DNA of 64,000 bases from Aquabacterium sp. (GTDB lineage Bacteria > Pseudomonadota > Gammaproteobacteria > Burkholderiales > Burkholderiaceae_C). Location: NCBI GenBank assembly GCA_023266355.1, contig JAHFQM010000006.1:204484-268483 (forward strand). Reading direction: 5' to 3'. The notes under the pieces were generated by a model. The model had not been told where the DNA came from and searched no databases. It was given only the letters and a program-made list of their open reading frames with translations. Below, in pieces: positions 28,499 through 35,297 of this stretch. The position numbers were made by a program, and so were the translations under genes. Numbering within the stretch: the stretch's first letter is position 1; every line of letters starts with the position of its first letter.

Positions 28499-29755
28499 AT
28501 GGCACTGATCGTTCACAAATACGGCGGCACGTCGATGGGCTCCACCGAGCGCATCCGCAACGTCGCCAAGCGGGTGGCCAAGTGGGTGCGTGCGGGTCAT
28601 CAACTCGTGGTCGTGCCCTCGGCCATGAGCGGTGAAACCAACCGCCTGCTCGGCCTGGCCAAGGAACTCTCCGCGGACCCCAGCGCCCGCGAGCTCGACA
28701 TGATCGCCGCCACTGGCGAGCAGGTTTCGTCGGGCCTGCTGGCCATTGCGCTGCAGGCCGAGGGCCTGGAGTCGGTCAGCTACGCCGGCTGGCAGGTGCC
28801 CGTCAAGACGAACTCGGCCTTCGGCAAAGCCCGCATCGAGAGCATCGACGATGCCCGCGTGCGCGCCGATCTGGCGGCAGGCAAGGTCGTGGTCATCACC
28901 GGCTTCCAGGGCGTGGACCCTGACGGCCACATCACCACCCTGGGCCGTGGCGGCTCCGACACCTCGGCCGTGGCCGTGGCGGCCGCCATGAAGGCCGACG
29001 AGTGCCTGATCTACACCGACGTGGACGGCGTGTACACGACCGATCCCCGCGTGGTGCCCGAAGCTCGCCGCCTGAACGCCATCAGCTTCGAAGAGATGCT
29101 GGAGATGGCCTCGCTGGGCTCCAAGGTCCTGCAGATCCGCTCGGTGGAATTCGCCGGCAAATACCGTGTGCCCCTGCGCGTGCTGTCCAGCTTCACGCCC
29201 TGGGACATCGACCTGGCCGTGGAAGCCAAGTCGGGCACGCTCATCAGTTTTGAGGAAGACGAAAAAATGGAACAAGCCGTTGTTTCGGGCATCGCGTTCA
29301 CCCGCGACGAAGCCAAGATCACCGTGGTCGGCGTGCCCGACACCCCCGGCATCGCCTACCAGATCGTGGGCAAAGTGGCCGAGGCCAACATCGACGTGGA
29401 CGTCATCATCCAGAACGTCTCGCACGATGGCAAGACCGACTTCTCCTTCACCGTGCCGCGTGGCGACCATGCCCGCGCCATGGAGCTGCTGAAGTCGCAG
29501 GTCGTGCCCGCGCTGGGCGCGCGTGAAGTGGTGGGTGACGCCAAGATCGCCAAGGTCAGCATCGTCGGCATCGGCATGCGCAGCCACGTGGGCATCGCGT
29601 CCACCATGTTCAAGACGCTGTCGGACGAAGGCATCAACATCCAGATGATCACGACTTCGGAAATCAAGACCTCGGTCGTGATCGACGAGAAGTACCTGGA
29701 GCTGGCCGTGCGCGCGTTGCACAAGGCCTTCGGTCTGGACGAGGTCAAGGCCTGA
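28499..29755 (+). CDS. lysC: Aspartate kinase
   Basis: 418 residues. The N-terminal kinase domain starts [10 protein letters not shown] and includes the [13 protein letters not shown] loop and [13 protein letters not shown]. Two C-terminal ACT domains ([25 protein letters not shown] and [19 protein letters not shown]) provide feedback control by lysine and threonine. It phosphorylates aspartate, the first step to Lys, Met and Thr. The start at 28499 gives the conserved [12 protein letters not shown]-terminus. Next is tRNA-Ser, as in many Comamonadaceae in my recollection. Confidence 0.96.
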   Translation: MALIVHKYGGTSMGSTERIRNVAKRVAKWVRAGHQLVVVPSAMSGETNRLLGLAKELSADPSARELDMIAATGEQVSSGLLAIALQAEGLESVSYAGWQVPVKTNSAFGKARIESIDDARVRADLAAGKVVVITGFQGVDPDGHITTLGRGGSDTSAVAVAAAMKADECLIYTDVDGVYTTDPRVVPEARRLNAISFEEMLEMASLGSKVLQIRSVEFAGKYRVPLRVLSSFTPWDIDLAVEAKSGTLISFEEDEKMEQAVVSGIAFTRDEAKITVVGVPDTPGIAYQIVGKVAEANIDVDVIIQNVSHDGKTDFSFTVPRGDHARAMELLKSQVVPALGAREVVGDAKIAKVSIVGIGMRSHVGIASTMFKTLSDEGINIQMITTSEIKTSVVIDEKYLELAVRALHKAFGLDEVKA

Positions 29756-29784
29756 CCCTGTCGTGAAGCTGGGCGTGTGATCGG

Positions 29785-29807
29785 GCGTGTTGTTTTGAAC
29801 AACACGC
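29785..29807. terminator. Stem-loop after lysC
   Basis: GCGTGTTGTT and AACAACACGC form a perfect 10-bp stem with loop TTG, 30 bases after the lysC stop. There is no T-run after it, so termination strength is uncertain. A TACAAT (-10-like) at 29831-29836 then precedes the tRNA gene. Confidence 0.55.
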
Positions 29808-29849
29808 GCTGTGGCCCGGTCTTTCTGGACTACAATTCGAATTGCTGCT

Positions 29850-29940
29850 GGAAACGTGACCGAGTGGCCGAAGGTGCTCCCCTGCTAAGGGAGTATGCGC
29901 CAAAAGCGCATCGAGGGTTCGAATCCCTCCGTTTCCGCCA
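29850..29940 (+). tRNA. tRNA-Ser (anticodon GCT)
   Basis: 91 bases including an encoded CCA. The acceptor stem pairs GGAAACG with CGTTTCC, followed by discriminator G. The anticodon stem CTCCC / GGGAG encloses CTGCTAA (anticodon GCT, reading AGC/AGU). A long variable arm (TATGCGCCAAAAGCGCATC) is typical of tRNA-Ser, and the T-arm is GGGTTCGAATCCC. Its 3' end is the attachment site of the inserted phage and is regenerated by the left end of the element, so the tRNA remains intact. Confidence 0.97.
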
Positions 29941-30349
29941 ATGAGCTACGAGAGCCCGCCCGGGAAACCTGGCGGGCTTTTCGTTTGGTCATCGCGACTT
30001 CAATTGGGGCCAGCTCTGGCGCATCAGGGCCTGCCGCCAGCGACGGACGTGCCGCGCCGTGTTCGTGGGGCAACAGGCCGAAGATTTTTCCCGCCCACTC
30101 CATGAGCGCCGCCTTCACCTGCGGGTCTTTCTCGCGCTCAAGCCGAGCGACCATCAGCACCTCGCCCGCCTCAATGCCTGCGACGGACGCCACTGCCAAA
30201 GCAAGCGGGTCCGTCATCACGCCGCGCTTCGCCCGGCTGATGTAGGACTGACCGAAGCCCCCCAGGCGTTCACCCAACTCCGCATCCGACATGCGGATGT
30301 TTCCTAGGGCTTTTTTCGCCTCGTTCAGGTACTGCGCAGCGGTTTTCAT
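29885..30349 (-). CDS. Phage HTH regulator (DUF3693-like), C-terminus formed by host tRNA sequence
   Basis: 154 residues in the integrated state. The N-terminal ~85 residues hold a helix-turn-helix (MSDAELGERLGGFGQSYISRAKRG) followed by LALAVASVAGIEAGEVLMVARLEREKDPQVK. This resembles the DUF3693 family found in small phages. The last 18 codons are read from the antisense strand of tRNA-Ser (ETEGFEPS), past the attachment site. In a circular form the ORF would end differently: 136 phage codons plus 38 from the right end, then an ATGA overlap with the recombinase. Likely a repressor acting at the dyad at 30406-30424. Confidence 0.75.
   Translation of the reverse strand: MKTAAQYLNEAKKALGNIRMSDAELGERLGGFGQSYISRAKRGVMTDPLALAVASVAGIEAGEVLMVARLEREKDPQVKAALMEWAGKIFGLLPHEHGAARPSLAAGPDAPELAPIEVAMTKRKARQVSRAGSRSSLAETEGFEPSMRFWRILP
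29928..29941. repeat. attL core: left copy of the 14-bp direct repeat
   Basis: TCCGTTTCCGCCAA; thirteen bases are the 3' end of tRNA-Ser. An identical copy is at 40970-40983. The bases outside the repeat differ at both ends. Confidence 0.85.
29953..29981 (+). terminator. Phage-supplied terminator downstream of the tRNA
   Basis: AGCCCGCC / GGCGGGCT stem with a 10-base loop and trailing T's, 13 bases after the tRNA. It replaces the host terminator that was displaced to 40993. On the minus strand this sequence is coding for the regulator. Confidence 0.75.
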
Positions 30350-30405
30350 GGGTGATGCTCTCCGTTCGGATGCTCCAATTTTAAGCCAAGAAATGTGATA
30401 TCGTT

Positions 30406-30424
30406 TATGCAAGAAAATTGCATA
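30406..30424. promoter_or_regulatory. Operator-like dyad between the divergent phage genes
   Basis: TATGCAA-GAAAA-TTGCATA, a perfect 7-bp inverted repeat in the AT-rich gap between the regulator (start 30349) and the first early gene (start 30439). ATATCG also occurs on both sides (30399-30404, right copy 30422-30427). Its place suggests the binding site of the phage regulator controlling both directions. Confidence 0.65.
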
Positions 30425-30438
30425 TCGGCGGTTTCACC

Positions 30439-30684
30439 ATGCACAGCTTCACACATGGCGTCCTGAAAAAGGGCGAAGTCACGCACCTTTACAAGGGTTC
30501 ACCAGCCCGTAACGCGCCCACATGGGCGGTCCGCATGGAAGTGCCGGGCCTGCTGTGGTGGCCGTCCTGGGAAGGACGCGCCGTGGATGACCAGGCCGCC
30601 GCCGCGCTGGCCCTGGCCGACTTCCGCGCCAAGTGGGGCGGTGTCCCCATCCGCGTCACCAGCGTGTGCGAGGTGCGGGCATGA
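30439..30684 (+). CDS. Phage early protein, unknown function
   Basis: 81 residues (MHSFTHGVLKKGEVTHLYKG...), soluble, Trp-rich in the middle (LLWWPSWEG). I recognise no domain. It is the first gene rightward from the operator-like dyad, so it is probably expressed early or under repressor control. An in-frame TTG at 30418 lies inside the dyad and is less likely as start. Its stop overlaps the next start (ATGA). Confidence 0.7.
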   Translation: MHSFTHGVLKKGEVTHLYKGSPARNAPTWAVRMEVPGLLWWPSWEGRAVDDQAAAALALADFRAKWGGVPIRVTSVCEVRA

Positions 30685-30863
30685 GCGGCATTTCAGCCAT
30701 CTACTTTGACCGCTGGTTGCCTGATTGCGACGGGCTTCGATACACCGTGTGGATCGCGCTCCACTGGGCATGCAAGCAGACCAACGGGCGCTTCACGTCG
30801 CTCCCGGATGTTGCATTGGCTGTGGTCGATGACTTCGGCAACCTTGTCGAGGTGCACGCATGA
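30681..30863 (+). CDS. Small phage protein, unknown function
   Basis: 60 residues (MSGISAIYFDRWLPDC...), no membrane helix and no recognisable domain. It is supported mainly by tight packing: the ATG overlaps the preceding stop and the TGA overlaps the next ATG, the pattern seen through the whole element. Confidence 0.6.
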   Translation: MSGISAIYFDRWLPDCDGLRYTVWIALHWACKQTNGRFTSLPDVALAVVDDFGNLVEVHA

Positions 30864-30964
30864 TGCGCCGCAGCTTGTGGGATCTGTGGACGGCTGCGGC
30901 CGACGAGGCCCAGCGCGAGGCCCGCGCCTATTCCTGGCATGCGGTGTACGGGGGGCGCTCGTGA
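30860..30964 (+). CDS. Very small phage protein, unknown function
   Basis: 34 residues (MMRRSLWDLWTAAADEAQRE...), a likely amphipathic helix. Both ends are joined to neighbours by overlaps (ATGA at the start, GTGA at the stop). Too short to assign a role; coding status rests on the overlap pattern and codon style. Confidence 0.5.
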   Translation: MMRRSLWDLWTAAADEAQREARAYSWHAVYGGRS

Positions 30965-31197
30965 TCTACGCCATCCGATGCTTTCGGCCAAACCGCCAAG
31001 GGGTGCCATCGTGGGCATTCTTGGACGGCTTCAAGATCACCCGCGAAGACGGTGTGCATGGCGTCTATTGCATGTGGGGGCAGACCCAGGAACAGGCGCT
31101 TCAATTCGAGTCCGAGTCATGGGCAGAGCATCTTGCCGACATCGTGCACGAGTTCGCAGGCCTTGAACTTGTCGAGGTTGTCGAGGTGGCTGCATGA
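30961..31197 (+). CDS. Small phage protein, unknown function
   Basis: 78 residues from a GTG start at 30961 that overlaps the preceding stop. The sequence (MIYAIRCFRPNRQGVPSW...HEFAGLELVEVVEVAA) has an acidic C-terminus and no membrane helix. No known domain is recognised. Its stop overlaps the ATG of the next gene. Confidence 0.65.
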   Translation: MIYAIRCFRPNRQGVPSWAFLDGFKITREDGVHGVYCMWGQTQEQALQFESESWAEHLADIVHEFAGLELVEVVEVAA

Positions 31198-31493
31198 AGC
31201 AGGCCGAAGACGATCTGACCATCGACATGATCGAAGGTCAGCCGGTCAAAATGACCCGCACCAATGCCGACCGTGCGAAGGCCATGGGCTACGAAGGCCC
31301 CAAGGACCGGCCCGCGTGCCGCTCCTGCAAGTTCCTGCACGTGGTGGTGCACTTCGCTGACACGTGCACCCAGTTTGAACGCCAGTGGTGCCAGATCGGC
31401 GGCTTCCGCGTGAAGCTGGGCGGGTGCTGCGACATGCACGCCCGTGGCTTCGGTGCGAAGCGCGAGATCCGAAGCGGCGGTGAGTGGTCTTGA
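31194..31493 (+). CDS. Cysteine-rich phage protein, probable metal binding
   Basis: 99 residues. Six cysteines lie in the second half: CRSC, then DTC and WCQ, and GGCC before DMHARGF. The spacing suggests a zinc or iron-sulfur site, but it does not match a ribbon family I can name. It lies directly before the replication gene, which it overlaps by ten bases, so a role in replication or its control is possible. Confidence 0.65.
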   Translation: MKQAEDDLTIDMIEGQPVKMTRTNADRAKAMGYEGPKDRPACRSCKFLHVVVHFADTCTQFERQWCQIGGFRVKLGGCCDMHARGFGAKREIRSGGEWS

Positions 31494-32353
31494 AACTCGT
31501 CAAGACGCATGCCTATACCACCCCGGGCAGCATCGCGCCACTGGTCACACCCGACGAGTGCGCCCGGCTCTTCACACTGCCCGCGCTGGCCTTCAAGCTC
31601 TTTGTCTGCCTGGTGCACGTGGTGGACTTCAAGAGCGGCCACGGGCACACCGGGTATCCCGAGCTGATCGCCATGCTGACGCCCGCCCAGCCTGAGCGCG
31701 GACGGCCTGTGGCCGTGCCGACCCGTGACGAGGTGAAGCACATGCTGCGCCGCTTTGATGACATGGGTTTGATCGCCCGTGACAAGGCCGCCAGCGAGGC
31801 CCGGGGCAACATCATTTTTCACATGCAGCCGCGCTCATGGGAAAGCGTGTCCAGCGAATTAGCTGCCCGGGTTTCCGCCCGGGGTGCATCGCCTCAGAAG
31901 GCCGATAAACACAGGGCAAAACCCAAACCGGCGACGACTTCCCGCCCGGGTTCTCGCCCCCATTCCCATGAACTTGATTCATTAATCCCCCTCCCCTTGG
32001 AAGAGCCGAAGTTATCCACAGGCACCGATGAAGCGACGGACCCGGCCGAGGGGGAAAAATTGGGCCCCCCAGGGGGCCATACACATGCCCCTGACGGGGC
32101 ACGCCCCCCACCAGAGGCGCAAACGGACACCGGGGAAGGGGTGAGGGTGGGTCAGCAAGAGGGCCCCCCAGGGGGCCAGACAGATGCCCCTGCGGGGCAC
32201 GCCCCCGGCGGGGTGCTGGTGAACGACCCGAGCACCTGGCAGAGAGACCCACAAGGGCGGCTGATCCTGCCCACCGAGCACGGCGGGCGACACGCACGCC
32301 CCACCGCGCGGCAAGCGCCGCAAGGTGGCCTGCGAAGGGTCGGCCTGTCTTGA
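31484..32353 (+). CDS. Probable phage replication initiation protein (winged-helix N-terminus)
   Basis: 289 residues from GTG 31484; TTG 31490, which would overlap the preceding stop as TTGA, is equally possible. Residues ~20-115 look like a winged-helix domain of the plasmid/phage Rep type (LFTLPALAFKLFVCLVHVVD...EVKHMLRRFDDMGLIARDK...GNIIFHM). The remainder is a low-complexity Pro/Gly/His/Glu-rich tail. The DNA for the tail holds a DnaA box and two long GC-rich repeats, so the gene likely contains the origin, as in lambda O. No HUH (rolling-circle) or polymerase motif is visible. Confidence 0.6.
   Translation: MVLKLVKTHAYTTPGSIAPLVTPDECARLFTLPALAFKLFVCLVHVVDFKSGHGHTGYPELIAMLTPAQPERGRPVAVPTRDEVKHMLRRFDDMGLIARDKAASEARGNIIFHMQPRSWESVSSELAARVSARGASPQKADKHRAKPKPATTSRPGSRPHSHELDSLIPLPLEEPKLSTGTDEATDPAEGEKLGPPGGHTHAPDGARPPPEAQTDTGEGVRVGQQEGPPGGQTDAPAGHAPGGVLVNDPSTWQRDPQGRLILPTEHGGRHARPTARQAPQGGLRRVGLS
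32062..32108. repeat. Origin repeat, copy 1 (two-hairpin unit)
   Basis: 47 bases that contain GGCCCCCCAGGGGGCC (imperfect palindrome) and TGCCCC-TGAC-GGGGCA. Matches copy 2 at 44 of 47 positions. Start-to-start distance is 99 bases. Confidence 0.8.
32161..32206. repeat. Origin repeat, copy 2 (two-hairpin unit)
   Basis: 46 bases, the second copy of the unit at 32062. It differs by two substitutions in the spacer and one missing base in the second hairpin loop (TGCCCC-TGC-GGGGCA). The missing base shifts the reading frame of the tail relative to copy 1 while both hairpins are kept. Confidence 0.8.
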
Positions 32354-32383
32354 TGGCACGAAGCAACTTTTGAACGATGCGGG

Positions 32384-32695
32384 ATGAACGAGCCCGCGAC
32401 CACACACCCAGCAACGGCACCAGGAAGGCCAGCAATGCGCGAAAACAGCTCAACCCATACCCAGGCACCAACCGCACCCAGAAAACGCGCTGTAGGGCCG
32501 CAAAACGAAGCCGCTGAGGTGGCTGACGCGCTGTGGTGGCTGCTGGGCACTGGCCGCACTTACGGGCCGTACATGACCGAGCTGGACGGCTGGCGGGCGC
32601 TGCATGCGCGCACGCCCACCGCCCTGCAGGTACTGGCCGCGAAGGACCGGGGGTGGCGCGTGGTGCAGGGTGCCGCCGCCCGCGTGGCGTCCTGA
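32384..32695 (+). CDS. Phage protein, unknown function
   Basis: 103 residues. A Thr/Pro/Ala-rich N-terminal third is followed by a compact-looking part (VADALWWLLGTGRTYGPYMTELDGWRALHARTPTALQVLAAKDRGWRVVQG), perhaps a small helical domain. No known family is recognised. It starts 30 bases after the rep-like gene, with the last gene before a 119-base gap. Confidence 0.6.
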   Translation: MNEPATTHPATAPGRPAMRENSSTHTQAPTAPRKRAVGPQNEAAEVADALWWLLGTGRTYGPYMTELDGWRALHARTPTALQVLAAKDRGWRVVQGAAARVAS

Positions 32696-32814
32696 TCCAT
32701 AGACGTTTTCTATAGGGCGGTCAAGTTTCGGCGGGGTCGAAGTGGCCCCGGCTTGCCCATAGGGCAGGGCGGGCCAGACCATGGCGGCTGTCTCAACCAA
32801 CCACCACCATCGCC
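32696..32814. promoter_or_regulatory. Gap between early and structural phage genes
   Basis: No gene is seen. It contains ATAGA-CGTTT-TCTAT (32699-32713, a 5-bp inverted repeat), TATAGG, and GCCCATAGGGC-like sequence near 32755. A promoter for the structural genes would be expected here, but no clear -35/-10 pair is visible. Confidence 0.35.
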
Positions 32815-33009
32815 GTGAAAATCGACATCCTGACCTTGGCCCCGGCACTGCTGCCGCTGGTGCCCACCGCCTACAAACCGCTGGCCACTGCGCTGGTGGA
32901 AGAGGTGAAGGCCCGCCGCGCCGAGGCCGCCCAGCTCAACGCCCACATCGTGGCCCTGACCCAGACCGTGAACCACCATGCTGCCGTCCTGCGCAGCATG
33001 GCTCACTGA
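32815..33009 (+). CDS. Small phage protein with N-terminal hydrophobic helix
   Basis: 64 residues from GTG 32815. A hydrophobic N-terminal stretch (ILTLAPALLPLVPTAYKPLATALV) is followed by a charged helix (EEVKARRAEAAQLNAHIVALTQTV) that could be a coiled coil. It may be a virion membrane protein. No ribosome binding site stands out, so the start is uncertain. Confidence 0.5.
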   Translation: MKIDILTLAPALLPLVPTAYKPLATALVEEVKARRAEAAQLNAHIVALTQTVNHHAAVLRSMAH

Positions 33010-33023
33010 TCGCCGGAGGCACC

Positions 33024-33329
33024 ATGCGCGAAGCACTGCAAAACGTGGCCGATGGCCTGCAACGCCTGGCCGAGTCGGGCAACGTCCGCACCGATGGTGA
33101 ATCCCTGCTGTCTGGCCTGCGCGTGAGCGTGGGCCAACTGCTGGAAGCTGACGCCACCAGCACCCAGGCCGCCGCCGCCGCGCAGCCTGATCCGGTGGAC
33201 GTGCGCCTGGCCTACCTGGCCGAGAGCGTGACCGGCCTTTCGGAGAAGTTCTCCGGCGTGGTGGATCTGGTTGACCAGCTCGCCAAGCTGGCCGGCGATC
33301 TGCAAGCCGCGACCGTGAAGGGGGCCTAA
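33024..33329 (+). CDS. Helical phage protein, unknown function
   Basis: 101 residues, almost entirely helical in character with heptad-like stretches (ALQNVADGLQRLAESG..., VVDLVDQLAKLAGDLQAATV) around an Ala/Gln linker. A strong GGAGG ribosome binding site precedes the ATG. It could be a coiled-coil virion or assembly protein. No family recognised. Confidence 0.65.
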   Translation: MREALQNVADGLQRLAESGNVRTDGESLLSGLRVSVGQLLEADATSTQAAAAAQPDPVDVRLAYLAESVTGLSEKFSGVVDLVDQLAKLAGDLQAATVKGA

Positions 33330-33332
33330 GCC

Positions 33333-33728
33333 ATGGCCCGCATCATTGGTCGAAAAGACTGCCCGTGGTGCGGGTTCCAGTCTGCCCACGTCAAGCAAAA
33401 CGAAGGCAAGCTGCCTTACCACCACTGCCCCGAGTGCGGCACCATGACGCCCGCCCGCAACGGTGAGCAGGCCCGCCACATCTGCCGCAACATGCGCCCC
33501 GAGCCGGACTACCAAGCCCAGGCCCAAGCCGCGCAAGACCTCGCCACCCAGCCCCAGGCCCAGGCCAAGGCCTCGCCGCCCGTGCCGCCCCACACCGACG
33601 ATCCGATCATCGTGCCCGGCGTCATCGTGAAGTCTGGCGTGAAGGTGGCCCCCGCCAAGACCACGCCGCCGCCGGTTCGTCCCGGTGGCAATGGGCTCTG
33701 GTCCCAACTGGTGAAGGGGGACGCGTGA
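33333..33728 (+). CDS. Zinc-ribbon phage protein
   Basis: 131 residues. Residues ~9-36 form a zinc ribbon: CPWCG and CPEC pairs separated by about 20 residues. A second Cys/His pair (HIC) lies near residue 50. A long Gln/Ala and Pro-rich linker leads to a short conserved-looking C-terminus (GGNGLWSQLVKGD). Proteins with this ribbon are common just upstream of structural genes in small tailless phages, but the role is unknown. The stop overlaps the next start (GTGATG). Confidence 0.7.
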   Translation: MARIIGRKDCPWCGFQSAHVKQNEGKLPYHHCPECGTMTPARNGEQARHICRNMRPEPDYQAQAQAAQDLATQPQAQAKASPPVPPHTDDPIIVPGVIVKSGVKVAPAKTTPPPVRPGGNGLWSQLVKGDA

Positions 33729-34240
33729 TGTCCGACCAAGAACAAGCCATCGCGCCCGACCTGGCCGCCGTGGGCAACGCCCTGGCCGCCGTGGATGCCA
33801 AGCTGACCGCAGCCGAGGGCGTGCAACCGCCGCCCGGTGAGGCCCAGGCCGAAGCCGCGCCGGCTGTGGACCGTGGTGCCGAGCTGGGTGCCATGCTGAC
33901 CCTGGGTGTGAGGATGGCCGCGCCCGCGCTGCCCTTCCTGCCGGACTGCTACACCCCCGAGGTGTGCGAACAGATCGGCCAGGCCTTCGCCGCCGTGGCC
34001 GACAAATACGGCTGGAACCTGGGCGGCATGGACTCCCCCGAGCTGGCCCTCGCGCTGGTGACGGTGCCGCCGACCCTGGTGGCCGTGAAGCTGGGGCGTG
34101 AGCACTTCGCCGTGAAGCGCATGGAAGCGGAGGCCCTGGCCGATGCATCCCGCCGCGGCCAGGTCATCGACGCGGCACCGGCCCGCGTGGTGCCGACCAG
34201 CGGCCACGCTGGGACCGTGCTGCAACCTGGGGCGGTCTGA
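33728..34240 (+). CDS. Phage protein preceding the packaging ATPase, unknown function
   Basis: 170 residues from ATG 33728 (GTG 33725 would add one). Ala-rich N-terminus, then two hydrophobic stretches (LGAMLTLGVRMAAPALPFLP and ELALALVTVPPTLVAVKLG) and a charged helix. It could be a membrane-associated virion protein. The stop codon at 34238-34240 overlaps the next start by one base (TGATG), tying it to the ATPase gene. Confidence 0.65.
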   Translation: MSDQEQAIAPDLAAVGNALAAVDAKLTAAEGVQPPPGEAQAEAAPAVDRGAELGAMLTLGVRMAAPALPFLPDCYTPEVCEQIGQAFAAVADKYGWNLGGMDSPELALALVTVPPTLVAVKLGREHFAVKRMEAEALADASRRGQVIDAAPARVVPTSGHAGTVLQPGAV

Positions 34241-34863
34241 TGGCAGCCAGCAGCTCAGGCCAGTCCTGGGGCGTGCTGGCGGCATCTGAGATGGGCAAAG
34301 GCGTGTGGCTCAAAGCACGCCTGCGCAAGCTCAAGCCCAAGCGCCTGGCCGTGTGGGACACCAACGACGAATACGACGGCCTGGCCGAACGTGTGCCGTC
34401 GCTGTCGAGTCTTTTTGATCGCATCCAAGCGGGCACCTTCCGCGTGCGCTACGTGCCGCGGGGCAAGACCGACAAGGCCCTGCGCGAAGAGTTCGAGGCG
34501 TTCTGCACGGCTGTCTATCACGCAGCGGGCTCCGTCATCGTGGTGGAAGAGCTGGCCGACGTGACCAGCCCGAGTTACGCGCCGCCCGCCTGGCGCAAGC
34601 TCAACACCCGAGGGCGGCACCACCAGGGCCTGACCCTCTACTGGTGCAGCCAGTCGCCCGCGTTCATCGACAAGGCCAGCATGGGCAACGCCACGCACCT
34701 GCATGTGGGCTACCTGGGTGAGCCCCGCCACCGGCAGGCCGCAGCGGCGCACATGGGGTGCTCTGCAGAGGACATCGACGCCTTGAAACAGTTCGAGTTC
34801 ATAGAGTACGTGAAGGCCACCAAAGAACGCACCTATGGACGCGTGAAGCTGTCAACTCCATAG
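34240..34863 (+). CDS. Genome-packaging ATPase (A32/FtsK-HerA type) with altered Walker A
   Basis: 207 residues. It has the layout of the packaging ATPases of membrane-containing phages such as PRD1 P9 and PM2 P9: an N-terminal P-loop region (WGVLAASEMGKGVWLKA, residues 10-26), a Walker B VIVVEE (99-104) and a sensor-like YWCSQSPAFIDK. The Walker A departs from GxxxxGK[S/T]: the first Gly is Ala14 and the final Ser/Thr is Gly21, with Lys20 kept. It should pump DNA into a preformed procapsid. It lies just before the capsid genes, and a strong terminator follows. Confidence 0.7.
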   Translation: MAASSSGQSWGVLAASEMGKGVWLKARLRKLKPKRLAVWDTNDEYDGLAERVPSLSSLFDRIQAGTFRVRYVPRGKTDKALREEFEAFCTAVYHAAGSVIVVEELADVTSPSYAPPAWRKLNTRGRHHQGLTLYWCSQSPAFIDKASMGNATHLHVGYLGEPRHRQAAAAHMGCSAEDIDALKQFEFIEYVKATKERTYGRVKLSTP

Positions 34864-34893
34864 GGCCGCCATAGAGGCGCGCACGCCACACCG

Positions 34894-34929
34894 AAGCCCC
34901 CCGTTTTCTACAGAGACGGGGGGCTTTTT
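34894..34929 (+). terminator. Terminator after the packaging ATPase gene
   Basis: AAGCCCCCCGT / ACGGGGGGCTTTTT, an 11-base arm pair with loop TTTTCTACAGAG and a T5 run. It separates the ATPase unit from the capsid unit, so a promoter is expected between 34930 and 35005. Confidence 0.88.
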
Positions 34930-35005
34930 CTATGGGGATTTGAGGGGCTTCTATAGAGCGCGGAGTCAATATCCATCGGGGTTCTGAGCCTTCAATCTGA
35001 CGGCC

Positions 35006-35161
35006 ATGGACATCAAAAAGCTCCTACCCACCGCACCCCAGGTCAGCCGCGAAGCCATCGCGGTTTTGGCCGCAACGCTCATTGCGAGCTGGGTGATTTC
35101 CAAGGTTCCCGCCTGGGCCCGTCTGGTCCGCGAGAACAGACCCCCAAACCCACTGTCCTGA
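35006..35161 (+). CDS. Small phage membrane protein
   Basis: 51 residues with one helix (AIAVLAATLIASWVISKV) between basic ends. It is the first gene after the terminator. Single-pass proteins of this type line the inner membrane of PM2/PRD1-like virions. Assignment as virion membrane protein is inferred from the context. Confidence 0.6.
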   Translation: MDIKKLLPTAPQVSREAIAVLAATLIASWVISKVPAWARLVRENRPPNPLS

Positions 35162-35170
35162 AAGGCTCTC

Positions 35171-35284
35171 ATGAAGGGTTATCTCAAGCTGGCCGCCGTC
35201 GCTCTGGCCGCCTACGCCGCCGCCGCTGCTGTGCAGCGCCACGTGTTCGCCGTCCCTGTGGTCGGTGCCTACCTGCCCAAGTGA
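35171..35284 (+). CDS. Very small phage membrane protein
   Basis: 37 residues: MKGYLKLAAVALAAYAAAAA followed by VQRHVFAVPVVGAYLPK. One hydrophobic Ala-rich helix. It lies 13 bases before the capsid gene with an AAAGG site. Could be a virion membrane or membrane-scaffold protein; the ORF is short, so this is tentative. Confidence 0.5.
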   Translation: MKGYLKLAAVALAAYAAAAAVQRHVFAVPVVGAYLPK

Positions 35285-35297
35285 TCGGGAACATCGC

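Larger units (their letters stand above)
31965..32206. other. Candidate replication origin inside the rep-like gene
   Basis: An AT-rich stretch (about 31970-31988) is followed by a perfect DnaA box TTATCCACA at 32012-32020. Two long direct repeats come next (32062-32108 and 32161-32206), each with two hairpins. AT-rich unwinding region, DnaA box and iteron-like repeats within an initiator gene is a familiar origin layout, but function is inferred. Confidence 0.6.

Noticed and set aside
29885..29941. The ETEGFEPS segment as an unusual protein motif of the phage regulator
   Set aside because: It is the antisense of tRNA-Ser read through; such peptides are an artefact of ORFs running into tRNA genes. 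It is host sequence, not an evolved domain.
32384..32695. A toxin-antitoxin pair in the early phage region
   Set aside because: The small neighbours show no toxin or antitoxin motif and are arranged as a simple string of coupled genes.
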